Origin: Lachnospiraceae bacterium
Lineage (GTDB): Bacteria > Bacillota > Clostridia > Lachnospirales > Lachnospiraceae
Length of the DNA: 64,000 nucleotides
Assembly: GCA_029067085.1 (NCBI GenBank)
Contig: JAIEFE010000018.1
Span: 124,001 to 188,000, forward strand
Direction of reading: 5' to 3'
Shown piece by piece: positions 11,229 through 20,018 of this stretch; the stretch's first letter is position 1, and every line of letters begins with the position of its first letter. Made by a program: the position numbers and the translations under genes. The notes beneath the pieces are model-generated. The model made no database searches, was not told the DNA's origin, and saw only the letters and a program-made list of their open reading frames with translations.

Positions 11229-12752
11229 TCATTTTGCCAGTCCTTCTTTGACTCTTTCTATCAGGAAGGCTTTATATGGCGTTTCCTTCTCCTCAGAAAC
11301 GACCGGTCCGCCGGAAGTAAAGATCATCTCACACGGCGCCTCTTTGGTATAGGGTTTCCATTCCGGCATAGGGCTCCCGTCCGCGTCCAAACCGTTGGGA
11401 TCTCCCGTTTTTATAAAATTAGCCCAGTAATTGCACATTTTTCTCGCAAGATCATAATGATGTCCTACATAAGGCCGCCAGCACTTTGCCAGCGTTTCAA
11501 AGAAAAACCACAGATCGCACGAATGGAAAGTTCCCGGATTATCATAGCCCGGAATGTCAGGGGTAAACCGATAATAATAATACTGTTGCCCGTTTTTCTT
11601 TTCGGTATGAGAAAACAGAGCTTTGGACGTACATTCCAAACCGCTCACCCCGGCGTATTTTCCCTCTTCAACCAAATCTCCGGTTTCCGGAAACGCAAGA
11701 AAAGTTTCCGCCTTTTCCGCAAACAGTTCCTTCGCCCTATCCTCCAGTTCCCGTTCGTTCTTCGCTTCAATAAAGCTCGGAAATTCATCCGCCGTATTAC
11801 CTGCCATAACAGATACGCCGGCACACTTTCCTTCCAAGAACATTGTCAGGGGATCTCCCACGCAGAAACAGCCGTCCAGCACACCGAACATCCTCGGGAA
11901 TGTCTTCGCATACTCCGCATATTTATCGCGGATATAGAAAGCATCCAGCGCCCTCGCCTCTTCCAGATTCGAAGCGCCGAGGAAATCAAAAAACTGCTTG
12001 CCGTTTTCTTCCGCCTCCCGCAAAGGCTTCGGAACCCCGATGCCGCCTTCCTCATAGGGACTTCTGATCATAGCGCTCATGATCACCGCTTTCTGGAACA
12101 ATCCCGCATTCTTCGGACAGGCCATCTGACTTAAAACGCTTCCGCCGCCGGCAGACTGTCCCGCGATCGTAATATTATTCGGATCTCCGCCAAAGGCCGC
12201 AATATTGCGGACTACCCATTGAATCCCTGCCTGCTGGTCGAGATTTCCGAAATTAGCAGGAGCTTCCGGCTGTTCCGATGTGATCTCAGGATGGGCAAGA
12301 AAGCCAAACACATTGAGCCTGTAATTCACGGAAACAACCACCACGCCTCTGCGCGCCAGTCTCTCTCCGTCAAACTCCATCTCCGCCGGATATCCCCACT
12401 GCAGCCCGCCGCCGAAAAACCACACGAGCACCGGCAGTTTCTCTTCCTTGCTCTTCGCGCCGGTCCATACATTCAGGTACAGACAATCCTCGTCCATCGG
12501 AATCTCCGAATCCACATGCCATTCGCGGATGTAAATATCGTCGCCGATTCCCGGCGTATCCTGAACGGAAATGGGTGCAAAGCGCGAAGCATCCCATATC
12601 CCCTCCCAGTCTTCACAGGGCTGCGGCGCACGCCATCTGTTCTTTCCCACCGGCGGAGCAGCAAAGGGAATCCCTTTAAATGCCGTGATACGCGGATCCG
12701 CTGCCGCAATCCCTCTAAGCCATCCGTTCTCTACTTTTGTTTCTCTTATCAT
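11229..12752 (-). CDS. Type B carboxylesterase
   Basis: 507-residue carboxylesterase of the cholinesterase-like family. Typical blocks: FKGIPFAAPPVGKNRWRAP, the EDCLYLNVW motif, oxyanion-hole WFFGGG, nucleophile elbow GQSAGGGS, the acidic region near GNTADEF, and the catalytic His in HSCDLWF. No signal peptide, so cytoplasmic. AGGAGGG just upstream of 12752 sets the start. It lies between the lacI regulator (75 bases upstream) and the double esterase (63 bases downstream) and probably deacylates the same imported glycan. The substrate is inferred from context only. Confidence 0.93.
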   Translation of the reverse strand: MIRETKVENGWLRGIAAADPRITAFKGIPFAAPPVGKNRWRAPQPCEDWEGIWDASRFAPISVQDTPGIGDDIYIREWHVDSEIPMDEDCLYLNVWTGAKSKEEKLPVLVWFFGGGLQWGYPAEMEFDGERLARRGVVVVSVNYRLNVFGFLAHPEITSEQPEAPANFGNLDQQAGIQWVVRNIAAFGGDPNNITIAGQSAGGGSVLSQMACPKNAGLFQKAVIMSAMIRSPYEEGGIGVPKPLREAEENGKQFFDFLGASNLEEARALDAFYIRDKYAEYAKTFPRMFGVLDGCFCVGDPLTMFLEGKCAGVSVMAGNTADEFPSFIEAKNERELEDRAKELFAEKAETFLAFPETGDLVEEGKYAGVSGLECTSKALFSHTEKKNGQQYYYYRFTPDIPGYDNPGTFHSCDLWFFFETLAKCWRPYVGHHYDLARKMCNYWANFIKTGDPNGLDADGSPMPEWKPYTKEAPCEMIFTSGGPVVSEEKETPYKAFLIERVKEGLAK

Positions 12753-12826
12753 GTTACCCTCCTTACCTCGCACCTGCTGCGTCTCATGATACAGATCTGA
12801 CTCTGCCCTATTCCCCATCTAATGAT

Positions 12827-13879
12827 TTAAGAGTTAATACATTTCACGGATTCCCTTTCAATCAGCGTGCAGGGAATCATCTTTTCCACAATGTCTTCGG
12901 TCTGCAATGCCTGACCGCCTTCCAGACTGTCCAGCAGAAGGTTCGCAGCCTCAGTGCCGATTTTTCTGAGGCTTAACTCCATAGTCGTAAGCCTGGGGTA
13001 AAAATATTCGGAAATATCCCGATTATCGAACCCTGCTATGGAAATCTCTTCTCCTATCTGCACCCCTTTTTCACGAAAATAATCGTACACGCCGCCCGTC
13101 ATGTTGTCATTCATGCAGAAAATGGCAGTAATTCCCTCCTCCTGCGCCAGAAAACGCGCCTGTTCGTAACCGGATTTTCTCTCCCAATCCCCGTAGCGTA
13201 CCCATAGCGGATTATAGAATATTTTCTCCTCAAATAGGGCCTTCTGGAAACCCATCAGACGTTTCTGTGTATGAATGTTATCTTTCTTGCCTCCGATCAC
13301 CCCGATTTTACGATGTCCTTTGGAAATCAGATATTTTGTCATATCATAACCGCCCTTTTCGTCATCTATCACGATCGACGGCACTTTTTCGGATTCCGTA
13401 TAGGCATATACCATAACGCTGGGAATGCTGCAATTTTCCGGCAGATAGGATATAACCCTCCCATGACCTGCCACATACAGAAGCCCGTCCACTTTGAGTG
13501 AGATCATCTCCTGCATAACAGGGTCCATAACAGCGCGGTATGCCAAATCATTATGAAACCACGTATCGTTCCATCTCATATAAAGGCGCAGATTCTGTAT
13601 CATGGTACGATATCCTCTTGCCTCACATACTTCCATGATCCCTTCCAGAATTTCCGGCGTTGTAAACTGATCGATCTCTTCTGCGATAATACCGATACAG
13701 TTGGTCTTTTTCCTGCGGAGTCCCTGTGCAATATAATCCGGCTGGTAGCCCCTGCGTTGTACCACCTCCAGTACTTTCTGTTTTGTCTCCTCACTCACTT
13801 TCGGTCTCCCGTTTAGAATGTTGGACACCGTAGTTGCCGACACATTACACTCTTGTGCAATCTCTTTCAGTGTTACCAC
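12827..13879 (-). CDS. LacI-family transcriptional regulator
   Basis: 350-residue repressor. The N-terminal helix-turn-helix reads TLKEIAQECNVSATTVSNILNG with the hinge helix ending YIAQGLRRKKT, then a periplasmic-binding-like sensor domain. The GTG at 13879 gives the usual LacI N-terminus right before the helix-turn-helix; the frame stays open upstream but that part is unlike the family. It heads the esterase unit and is the natural candidate to bind the related operator-like sites at 13974-13987 and 8722-8735, which would make it an autoregulator and local controller of the importer. The ligand is probably a sugar from the imported glycan. Confidence 0.93.
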   Translation of the reverse strand: MVTLKEIAQECNVSATTVSNILNGRPKVSEETKQKVLEVVQRRGYQPDYIAQGLRRKKTNCIGIIAEEIDQFTTPEILEGIMEVCEARGYRTMIQNLRLYMRWNDTWFHNDLAYRAVMDPVMQEMISLKVDGLLYVAGHGRVISYLPENCSIPSVMVYAYTESEKVPSIVIDDEKGGYDMTKYLISKGHRKIGVIGGKKDNIHTQKRLMGFQKALFEEKIFYNPLWVRYGDWERKSGYEQARFLAQEEGITAIFCMNDNMTGGVYDYFREKGVQIGEEISIAGFDNRDISEYFYPRLTTMELSLRKIGTEAANLLLDSLEGGQALQTEDIVEKMIPCTLIERESVKCINS

Positions 13880-13973
13880 TACCCTAACCCCCTGTCTTCC
13901 TCTCAGGTATAGCCGGATCACTGCCTTATCCTGTCTATGCCGCGGCAATCAAATTCACTTTCACTGACACTCT

Positions 13974-13987
13974 GTTTATCGTTAAAC
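13974..13987 (-). promoter_or_regulatory. LacI-type operator-like palindrome upstream of lacI gene
   Basis: GTTTATCGTTAAAC is a 14-base near-perfect palindrome with a central CG (one mismatched pair). It begins two bases downstream of the -10 element of the promoter at 13990-14018, so occupancy would repress the lacI-esterase unit. Confidence 0.65.
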
Positions 13988-13989
13988 AT

Positions 13990-14018
13990 ATCATATTGCT
14001 AATTTTACCATATGTCAA
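13990..14018 (-). promoter_or_regulatory. Sigma-A promoter of the lacI-esterase unit
   Basis: Minus-strand TTGACA (14018-14013), 17-base spacer, TATGAT (13995-13990). The start would fall inside the palindrome at 13974-13987, about 100 bases upstream of the GTG start codon. Confidence 0.8.
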
Positions 14019-14063
14019 TCCATTATGAGATATCTTCCCGATCGTATCGTTGGGGGAATGTTA

Positions 14064-15734
14064 TTACTTTGCGCAAAATCCATCCTCGATCCTGCCGCCG
14101 ATCAGTGTACTCCTCTCCAGCATAGGCTTATAACATGTTCCCGGAAAGACATGATAACTATTAATCTCTTCTCCTGTCGAGAAATAGATCACATTTCCGT
14201 TCATCTCGCAGCTATCCATACTGCCTTCGTCATAATCTTTCTGCCTGATGTAATAGGGATCTCCCAACCTCTGCTTTACAAAAACACCGGCATCCGTAAC
14301 ATATTGATCCCAATAAGGAGAGACGGCCACAAAGATGCAAAATGCCAGACATCCTGAAACAATGCTGTAAAATCCTCGCTTCTTCTCACTGAGATATTCT
14401 CCCGTGGCGATCATGATCACTGCGATCAAAAATGCAAGGCCATACCTGATAAAGGGCGCAGTAAAAAACCATACGGCTATATTTCCCCATATAGCTGTGT
14501 GAAGTACGATAAATTCCAACCGCGGTTTCTGTCTTTTTACGATTCTGCCAGTCAGCATCACAAGCTGCAATACGGAAGCAATGACTACTGCTCCAAGAAA
14601 CATCTGTTCATAGCGGAACTGATGCTCCCACCAGACCGGCAGCCATTGCTTAACCGGCATATTAACTTTATCCACATCATAAAGACAGCGTCCCCAAACT
14701 TTGATCTGATCGGCATCATGCAGAAGATATTCCTTCGGAATTTTCCATACCACCCGAAAAATATCTATTCCGTCAAAAGGATAGAGAAGCCATCCTGAAA
14801 TAAAATAATTCCTAACCAGAAACGGACATATGATGATACATCCACAGAGAGTATAAGCAATTATCTCCCTCCGTTTTTTCTCCCGGATGAAGCAGTATGC
14901 CGGATAGATTGCCAGAAGAACGAGCAGGCACGAGGAAAATTTCAATGTGACTGCAAACACTGCCGCAACAGACAACAAAGCATATACTGTGACATCCGAA
15001 TCACTCTCAAACAGATTTTTACACCAGGCAGTGATAATAAAAAGCACAAAATACATCGTTGCATAGTCCGTTGCCGGAGACATGCTGCGTGTTACATTGA
15101 TCAGTGTATACAGAAGAATCCCTATTCTCATCATGTCTGTGATGTGGTTCTCATGCTCTTTAAAATCTCTTAATCCGTGAAAGGCATACAGGCACATAAA
15201 TGTCTCCAGAAAACCTGTCGTCGAATGTATGGAATATCCAAGCAGCCACTTTAAACTGAATATGGAAGCAAAAGCAAGATAAGAACTGTTATAGGCATAA
15301 TGAAGCTGCAGATTGCCAATGCCCTTCACGAGACCGTACTCTTCATAGATACGAATTGCCGCCGCGTGATAAATATTGGTATCCGTATGAAACTCTCCTC
15401 TGGATGTAAAGAATGCGATCAGCAGCACAAAACCGCCATAAAAAAGACCCTCCCACGAACATAGGACAGGGCGGTATCTCTTCCAAAGCTCGCGAATGTC
15501 ATTTCGCATGATATATCCGCTTACAAGCGCTGCAGACAGGAGGAGTAAATGAGCGCAGACTCCTATTTTCATAAAAATACTAAAAAATTCTACGTAGACG
15601 GTAATGACTATGATGCCTGCTGTAAGATATCCGCTCAATGAAAAATCCGTCTTCTTAAAAAAACGCAGGACAGCAGCTCCAATTACCGTGCATATCAGAA
15701 AAATATATATCCAGCTTAATATGACTGATATCAT
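14064..15734 (-). CDS. Polytopic membrane protein, LIC_10190-like (glycosyltransferase-type fold)
   Basis: 556 residues with about a dozen hydrophobic segments and a large loop after the second pair. The block HTDTNIYHAAAIRIYEEYG followed by GNLQLHYAYNSSYLAF resembles the LIC_10190 family of membrane proteins, which look like GT-C type transferases of envelope polysaccharide pathways. Acidic residues in the first large loop (EFHTDTN) fit a GT-C active site. GGAGAAG upstream of the ATG is a good ribosome binding site. No envelope glycan genes adjoin it, so the acceptor is unknown. The C-terminal tail after the last helix is about 80 residues and soluble. Confidence 0.7.
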   Translation of the reverse strand: MISVILSWIYIFLICTVIGAAVLRFFKKTDFSLSGYLTAGIIVITVYVEFFSIFMKIGVCAHLLLLSAALVSGYIMRNDIRELWKRYRPVLCSWEGLFYGGFVLLIAFFTSRGEFHTDTNIYHAAAIRIYEEYGLVKGIGNLQLHYAYNSSYLAFASIFSLKWLLGYSIHSTTGFLETFMCLYAFHGLRDFKEHENHITDMMRIGILLYTLINVTRSMSPATDYATMYFVLFIITAWCKNLFESDSDVTVYALLSVAAVFAVTLKFSSCLLVLLAIYPAYCFIREKKRREIIAYTLCGCIIICPFLVRNYFISGWLLYPFDGIDIFRVVWKIPKEYLLHDADQIKVWGRCLYDVDKVNMPVKQWLPVWWEHQFRYEQMFLGAVVIASVLQLVMLTGRIVKRQKPRLEFIVLHTAIWGNIAVWFFTAPFIRYGLAFLIAVIMIATGEYLSEKKRGFYSIVSGCLAFCIFVAVSPYWDQYVTDAGVFVKQRLGDPYYIRQKDYDEGSMDSCEMNGNVIYFSTGEEINSYHVFPGTCYKPMLERSTLIGGRIEDGFCAK

Positions 15735-15788
15735 TTGTTCTTCTCCTTTTTTCCTATGAATATCTTGTCAGATTTATCATAGGATTAC

Positions 15789-15854
15789 TATATACATAGT
15801 AACTATATTAATGTAGTTCGTCAAGGTATTACATTTTAGATAGTATATACATAG
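15789..15854. promoter_or_regulatory. Direct repeats in the divergent intergenic region
   Basis: TATATACATAG occurs twice, at 15789-15799 and 15844-15854, 55 bases apart. The first copy lies inside the near-palindrome ACTATATACATAGT (15787-15800). Placed between the membrane-protein gene (minus) and the small XRE gene (plus), they could be binding sites for that regulator. The second copy is immediately upstream of the XRE ribosome binding site. Confidence 0.45.
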
Positions 15855-15866
15855 AGGGGTTCTATT

Positions 15867-16109
15867 ATGAAAAACAATCTATATACAATGAATCAATATG
15901 GGAAAATTACGATAGATATTAAAACATATATGGATGAAAAAAGTATTAATCGCAATATGCTGGCAAGAGCCATCAATGCTCGTTTCGAAGTAGTTGACAA
16001 ATGGTATAACGGCCGTGTCGAAAAAATAGATGCGGACATTCTCGCCCGCATCTGCTTTGTATTGGAATGTACTCCGGGGGATATTATTCGATACGTTGAG
16101 TCCGGTTGA
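15867..16109 (+). CDS. Small XRE/Cro-type DNA-binding protein
   Basis: 80 residues, nearly all helix-turn-helix: IDIKTYMDEKSINRNMLARA, then NARFEVVDKWYNGRVEKIDADILARICFVLECTPGDII, which is the Cro/C1-type YozG-like layout. GAGGGG lies ten bases upstream of the ATG. No sensor domain is present, so it acts alone or with a partner. It is divergent from the membrane protein at 14064 and may control it through the repeats at 15789-15854. Confidence 0.88.
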   Translation: MKNNLYTMNQYGKITIDIKTYMDEKSINRNMLARAINARFEVVDKWYNGRVEKIDADILARICFVLECTPGDIIRYVESG

Positions 16110-16125
16110 TCTAGTATATTCAGGT

Positions 16126-16497
16126 TTATTTCCCGATCGTGCCCCGCACATCCGCCGACAATTCTTCATACTCCACTTCCTTCCACTCCACGACGCCCCG
16201 AAGCGGCGTCACCGTCAGTTTCAGATAAGCCCCTTCTCTCAGCATCCTCGATGTACTGAAGCTAATGTCCTTTTTATTCCCTTTTTCGTTGCAGGCAGGC
16301 AGCGTATAGATATAGTCCATACTTCCCTTTAGATTAACAACGCTGCCACGGGAATCGTTCTCCTCAACCTTGCTGTTATCGATCCGCACATAATAGTAAG
16401 TTCCGGCGGCACCCACGTTAATTCCTGCAAAAACCACACAAAACCCTAATACTGCTGCGATCACACCGCCGACTCTCATAATCATACTTTTTTTCAT
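16126..16497 (-). CDS. YxeA-like exported protein
   Basis: About 123 residues: an N-terminal membrane anchor or signal (residues 5-27), then a small beta-rich domain with TYYYVRIDNSKVE, a YTLPACNEKG segment and a LREGAYLKLTVTPLRGVVEWKEV core, the pattern of the YxeA (DUF1093) family, whose role is unknown. The ATG at 16497 is nine bases after GGAG; an upstream ATG at 16527 is also in frame. It converges with the XRE gene, the two stops being 17 bases apart. Confidence 0.75.
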   Translation of the reverse strand: MKKSMIMRVGGVIAAVLGFCVVFAGINVGAAGTYYYVRIDNSKVEENDSRGSVVNLKGSMDYIYTLPACNEKGNKKDISFSTSRMLREGAYLKLTVTPLRGVVEWKEVEYEELSADVRGTIGK

Positions 16498-16575
16498 CTC
16501 AGCACTCTCCTTTTTCTCAGCTTTCATTGTTTGCCTTTTCCATAGGATATCACCGCCATCTTACGATAACATTGC

Positions 16576-16610
16576 AAAAGCCCTACATTTACCTTACAAA
16601 ATGCGGGGCT
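16576..16610 (-). terminator. Possible second terminator hairpin
   Basis: A 12-bp imperfect stem (AGCCCTACATTT with AAATGCGGGGCT, ten matches) followed on the minus strand by TTTT. It lies just beyond the stronger terminator at 16618-16653, so the two would act in tandem, isolating the YxeA-like gene. Confidence 0.35.
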
Positions 16611-16617
16611 CTACACG

Positions 16618-16653
16618 AAAAAACTGCCGGGATGCTTTTCACTTCCCGACAGT
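16618..16653 (-). terminator. Rho-independent terminator after GH115
   Basis: Minus-strand ACTGTCGGGA pairs with TCCCGGCAGT (one G-U or mismatch), 11-base loop, followed by six T residues; 39 bases downstream of the GH115 stop codon. Confidence 0.85.
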
Positions 16654-16691
16654 TCCTGTACTTATCTATATTATGTAAACTTAATTCACTT

Positions 16692-19598
16692 CTATCTCAC
16701 CCAATAGCTCTCCTCCGGACCGAAATAGCTTTCCGGCAATTCCTTCCCGGCCGGATACAATATGAGCTTTTCCAGAATCACTCCCGGCTCGCCCGCATAG
16801 ACATAAATGTCGTTTCTTCCTTTTTGCAGCGAGACTTCCGTCGTTATCGTACGGGCATGATCCAGTACGCCGTCGCCCCATTCCCTAAAATGGCAGTCGG
16901 TATTATATTCCCTGGAAACGACAAGGATATCCTGCGGCGCACCGTCACCTACGGAAACGGAAAACCGCATCCTTCCGCCCTTTACGGCCGGATTTCTGCT
17001 TAACAGTGACATTGCCAATCGGTAGGTTCCCGATTTTTCGGTGATCATAGAATATTTGATATAGGGTGCGCTCCCTGCATCCGCATAAGTCTCCATAGGC
17101 GGAAATGCTTTCACTGCCGCGCCCTCCCGGCCCAGAAAATCAACCACCGCAAAGCCTTTTCCGTCCACATCCCTTTTTTCACTGAAATGCTCGGCTCTGA
17201 TCGCGCAATATCCCTGGCGTTCCACAAACAGATATCGTACATCTTTCGCACATTCGATCGCAGCATTTTCCGCCTTAAAAAGCAGATTGGACTCCGTCTT
17301 TTGACCGTTGTCAAAGATGATCCTGAGTTTGCATGCAGCTTCCTCCTTGCCGGTAAGCGCAGCGCGGTTTATCGAAAAATGTACCGTCTTGCGGCCTTCC
17401 TCGCCGATTTCGACTCTGCCGCTCTTTTCCGTGCAGAGCAGCCATGGACAGTCAAATGTTATCTCATAGAGAAAAGATACGTTCCCGCGGCTGTCGATAT
17501 CAAGCACCGCTTCTTCTGCGTCAGGTCTCGTAAAATCATCGTTTACAAGCGGTCCGTTATCCTGCCAATGGGCTCCCAAATGATATCTCTCGCTTCCTCT
17601 GAAGCTCACGACCGCTTTCCCTCCCGGAACGGGCAGTACCGTCTCTGTTGTCGGATACGTCCAGTCATGATCATCCCACACTCTGAACCCGGTATGCGCA
17701 GAACTCATAATGTGATTCCATTTTCCGCCGTTACAGTTATGATATTCCTCCACGATCCTGGCATCATCCGCTATCCGCTTCTGTGCACGCTTTGCAAATG
17801 AATTTGCATAGACGCATCCGCGTTTCGCAAGTTCCTTATTCAAACCTGCTTCCAGATACATAAGCACAAGATTCATGGACGCAATGGCAGGGTAATAGAT
17901 CATGCTTTGATAGGTGATAAGTGCCGGTCCCGACAGCTCATTATGCAATGTCTCCGCCGTCTCCACGATCCGATTCACTTCATTCCATACGCGTTCACTT
18001 TCCCTGAAATGCACCGGATGGTAGATACCCTCCCGCATCGCTTCCGGACTTCTTGCCGCATTCCACCTGGTATAGCCTTCCAGCACCGCCTCCATCTTCT
18101 GTTTTTGTTCTGCTGTCAGGCGGCTGCCAAATTGCACATCGATCCATTTCTTCACAAACAGTTCCGTTTTGTTTAAGGCAGAGCTTCCCCAGCTTTCATA
18201 ATCGTAAGCCAGCTCCATAAAATAGCACAGAGGATACTCCACCCCTTTCAGATCGCCTACATTTAAGATCCACATCTCTCTGACGCCGGCTTCATAAGCC
18301 TGTGTCATCTGTTCCCAGGTTTTTGTCAAACGGTTGCAGTTTGTCCATTCGTAGCTGATCGGGCCTCCATGATAATCAAAATGATAATACATGCCGTAAC
18401 CGCCCGGATGATTTCTGTCATCCTCCGTCGGCAGCGCGCGAACATGGCCGTAGTTGTCATCGCTGAGCAGGAAAATAACATCCTGCAGTTCATCCCAATC
18501 CTTTAAGCCTTCGCAGGTCTCATCACCGAAATAGTAATCTTCCACTTCCTTATAGATCGCCAGCATGCGGGGAACTTCTTTTAACTCCGGGTTCCAATTC
18601 TTTTTAAGCAGCTGATGCTGTGTACGGATCGCTTTCCTGATCACTTCAACATTATCTTTTAATGTCGCGTCTTCCGGCATGAGCTTTGAATCGTTCTCTC
18701 CGCGCATACCGATCGTGACCACATTTTCAAACGGTTTATTCCGTAAAATGCCTTCCTCCCAGAACTTCGTGATCGCCTCTGCATTGGACACAAAGCTCCA
18801 TGTTGAGTCCGTTCCGTACTCCCGGTATTTTCTCTGCCATTCCACGCCGGATCTGCACATGGGTTCATGATGTGATAATCCCATCACAACACCGAGTGTG
18901 TCCGCCAGTTCTGCATTGGCAAGCCCCGGTCCATCCTCGGAAAAAGAGGAATTCCACATGGCAGGCCACAGATAATTTCCTTTTAATCGGAGCAGTAACT
19001 CAAATATTTTTCGGTAAGCCTTTGCATTGATATCGCCGAACTTCTCTGTGCACCAGTTTCCAAATGCCGGCCACTCATCATTGATAAAAAAGCCTCTGTA
19101 CTTTACCGACGGCTCCTTAGAAACGATCACATCGGAAAGAGTTATCGACGGCTCATCGTTTTTTTCGGGAATGGCATCACCAAAATAAATCAAGGGAGAT
19201 ACCCCGCAAAGCTCTGACAGTCGGAACATCCCGTAAATCGTGCCCCGCTTATCGCTGCCCGCAATGATAAACAGCTCTTTTATCACGGCAGATTCTGCAA
19301 ACGGGGATGCGATACGCTTCATGAAATATACTTCTCTTTTTCCCCGTATCTGATCAAGAGACAGTTTTCCTTCCTCTTCCAGTCGATCGAGCAACGCGCT
19401 CTTCTCTACTGTCGCCATTAAAATGACACGTTCTGCCTTACATTCTCCGATAGCATTCCGAATCTCCGGCTTCACATCACTCACTGCTTCGATATCTTCC
19501 GCAACGGTATCAGCAATCAGTCTTACACCTTTAAAACACTCTTTTTCAACCAGAAATTCCGCCGCTTTTTTCTCTTTTACTACATAAAATGCGCTCAT
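16692..19598 (-). CDS. Glycoside hydrolase family 115 (xylan alpha-1,2-glucuronidase)
   Basis: 968 residues, the usual length of GH115. Family blocks visible: an N-terminal domain with AGSDKRGTIYGMFRLSE and GVSPLIYFGDA, then KYRGFFINDEWPAFGNW, the catalytic-barrel segment LKGNYLWPAMWNSSFSEDGP, GLSHHEPMCR, and LSDDNYGHVRALP; the C-terminal part ends with a beta-rich GH115 C domain. GH115 enzymes remove (methyl)glucuronic acid side chains from xylan. No signal peptide, so it likely works on imported oligosaccharides. ATG at 19598 with GGAGAG ten bases upstream; a GTG at 19607 is too close to that site. It follows the receiver gene by five bases, so the two are cotranscribed, and it ends at a strong terminator. 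Confidence 0.93.
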   Translation of the reverse strand: MSAFYVVKEKKAAEFLVEKECFKGVRLIADTVAEDIEAVSDVKPEIRNAIGECKAERVILMATVEKSALLDRLEEEGKLSLDQIRGKREVYFMKRIASPFAESAVIKELFIIAGSDKRGTIYGMFRLSELCGVSPLIYFGDAIPEKNDEPSITLSDVIVSKEPSVKYRGFFINDEWPAFGNWCTEKFGDINAKAYRKIFELLLRLKGNYLWPAMWNSSFSEDGPGLANAELADTLGVVMGLSHHEPMCRSGVEWQRKYREYGTDSTWSFVSNAEAITKFWEEGILRNKPFENVVTIGMRGENDSKLMPEDATLKDNVEVIRKAIRTQHQLLKKNWNPELKEVPRMLAIYKEVEDYYFGDETCEGLKDWDELQDVIFLLSDDNYGHVRALPTEDDRNHPGGYGMYYHFDYHGGPISYEWTNCNRLTKTWEQMTQAYEAGVREMWILNVGDLKGVEYPLCYFMELAYDYESWGSSALNKTELFVKKWIDVQFGSRLTAEQKQKMEAVLEGYTRWNAARSPEAMREGIYHPVHFRESERVWNEVNRIVETAETLHNELSGPALITYQSMIYYPAIASMNLVLMYLEAGLNKELAKRGCVYANSFAKRAQKRIADDARIVEEYHNCNGGKWNHIMSSAHTGFRVWDDHDWTYPTTETVLPVPGGKAVVSFRGSERYHLGAHWQDNGPLVNDDFTRPDAEEAVLDIDSRGNVSFLYEITFDCPWLLCTEKSGRVEIGEEGRKTVHFSINRAALTGKEEAACKLRIIFDNGQKTESNLLFKAENAAIECAKDVRYLFVERQGYCAIRAEHFSEKRDVDGKGFAVVDFLGREGAAVKAFPPMETYADAGSAPYIKYSMITEKSGTYRLAMSLLSRNPAVKGGRMRFSVSVGDGAPQDILVVSREYNTDCHFREWGDGVLDHARTITTEVSLQKGRNDIYVYAGEPGVILEKLILYPAGKELPESYFGPEESYWVR

Positions 19599-19603
19599 AA
19601 GAC

Positions 19604-19975
19604 TCACTCTCCAAACACTTCTTCTATCGCCCGAAACAATCTTTCAGGCTTCACCGGTTTTAAAAGATAGCCCTGCGGATGGAGCTTTAACACCTCCACG
19701 ATATCCTCTTTGTCGTCGTCTCCCGTAATGAAGATGACGGGAATGTTTTTTGTCTCCTCATGGCTTCGGAGAATCTCCAGGGTTTCCCTTCCGTCGAGTC
19801 CGGGCATACTGTAGTCGAGAAGAACGAGATCAGCGCCATCCTGTTTCAACATATCAATCCCGCTACGGCCCGTTGAAGCCGTCACAACCTCGTATTGATT
19901 CTTCATCAGTTCAGACAGTGCGCGAAGCTGTACCTTGCTGTCGTCAATCACTACAATTTTTTTCCTGTTTTCCAT
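19604..19975 (-). CDS. Stand-alone response-regulator receiver
   Basis: About 123 residues comprising only a CheY-like receiver: acidic pair Asp11-Asp12, phospho-acceptor Asp54 in LVLLDYSMPG, Thr in VIFITGDDD and Lys in GYLLKPVKP. No DNA-binding or enzymatic output domain. ATG at 19975 is preceded by AAGGGCGG; ATGs further upstream (19996, 20017) also stay in frame. It sits between the NlpC/P60 gene and GH115 and is nearly fused to GH115 (five bases). Partner kinase not visible. It may act by protein-protein contact like CheY or Spo0F. Confidence 0.88.
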   Translation of the reverse strand: MENRKKIVVIDDSKVQLRALSELMKNQYEVVTASTGRSGIDMLKQDGADLVLLDYSMPGLDGRETLEILRSHEETKNIPVIFITGDDDKEDIVEVLKLHPQGYLLKPVKPERLFRAIEEVFGE

Positions 19976-20018
19976 TTTTCCGCCCTTTCCTGTCATTCCT
20001 CCAAAAACAGCGATCATT

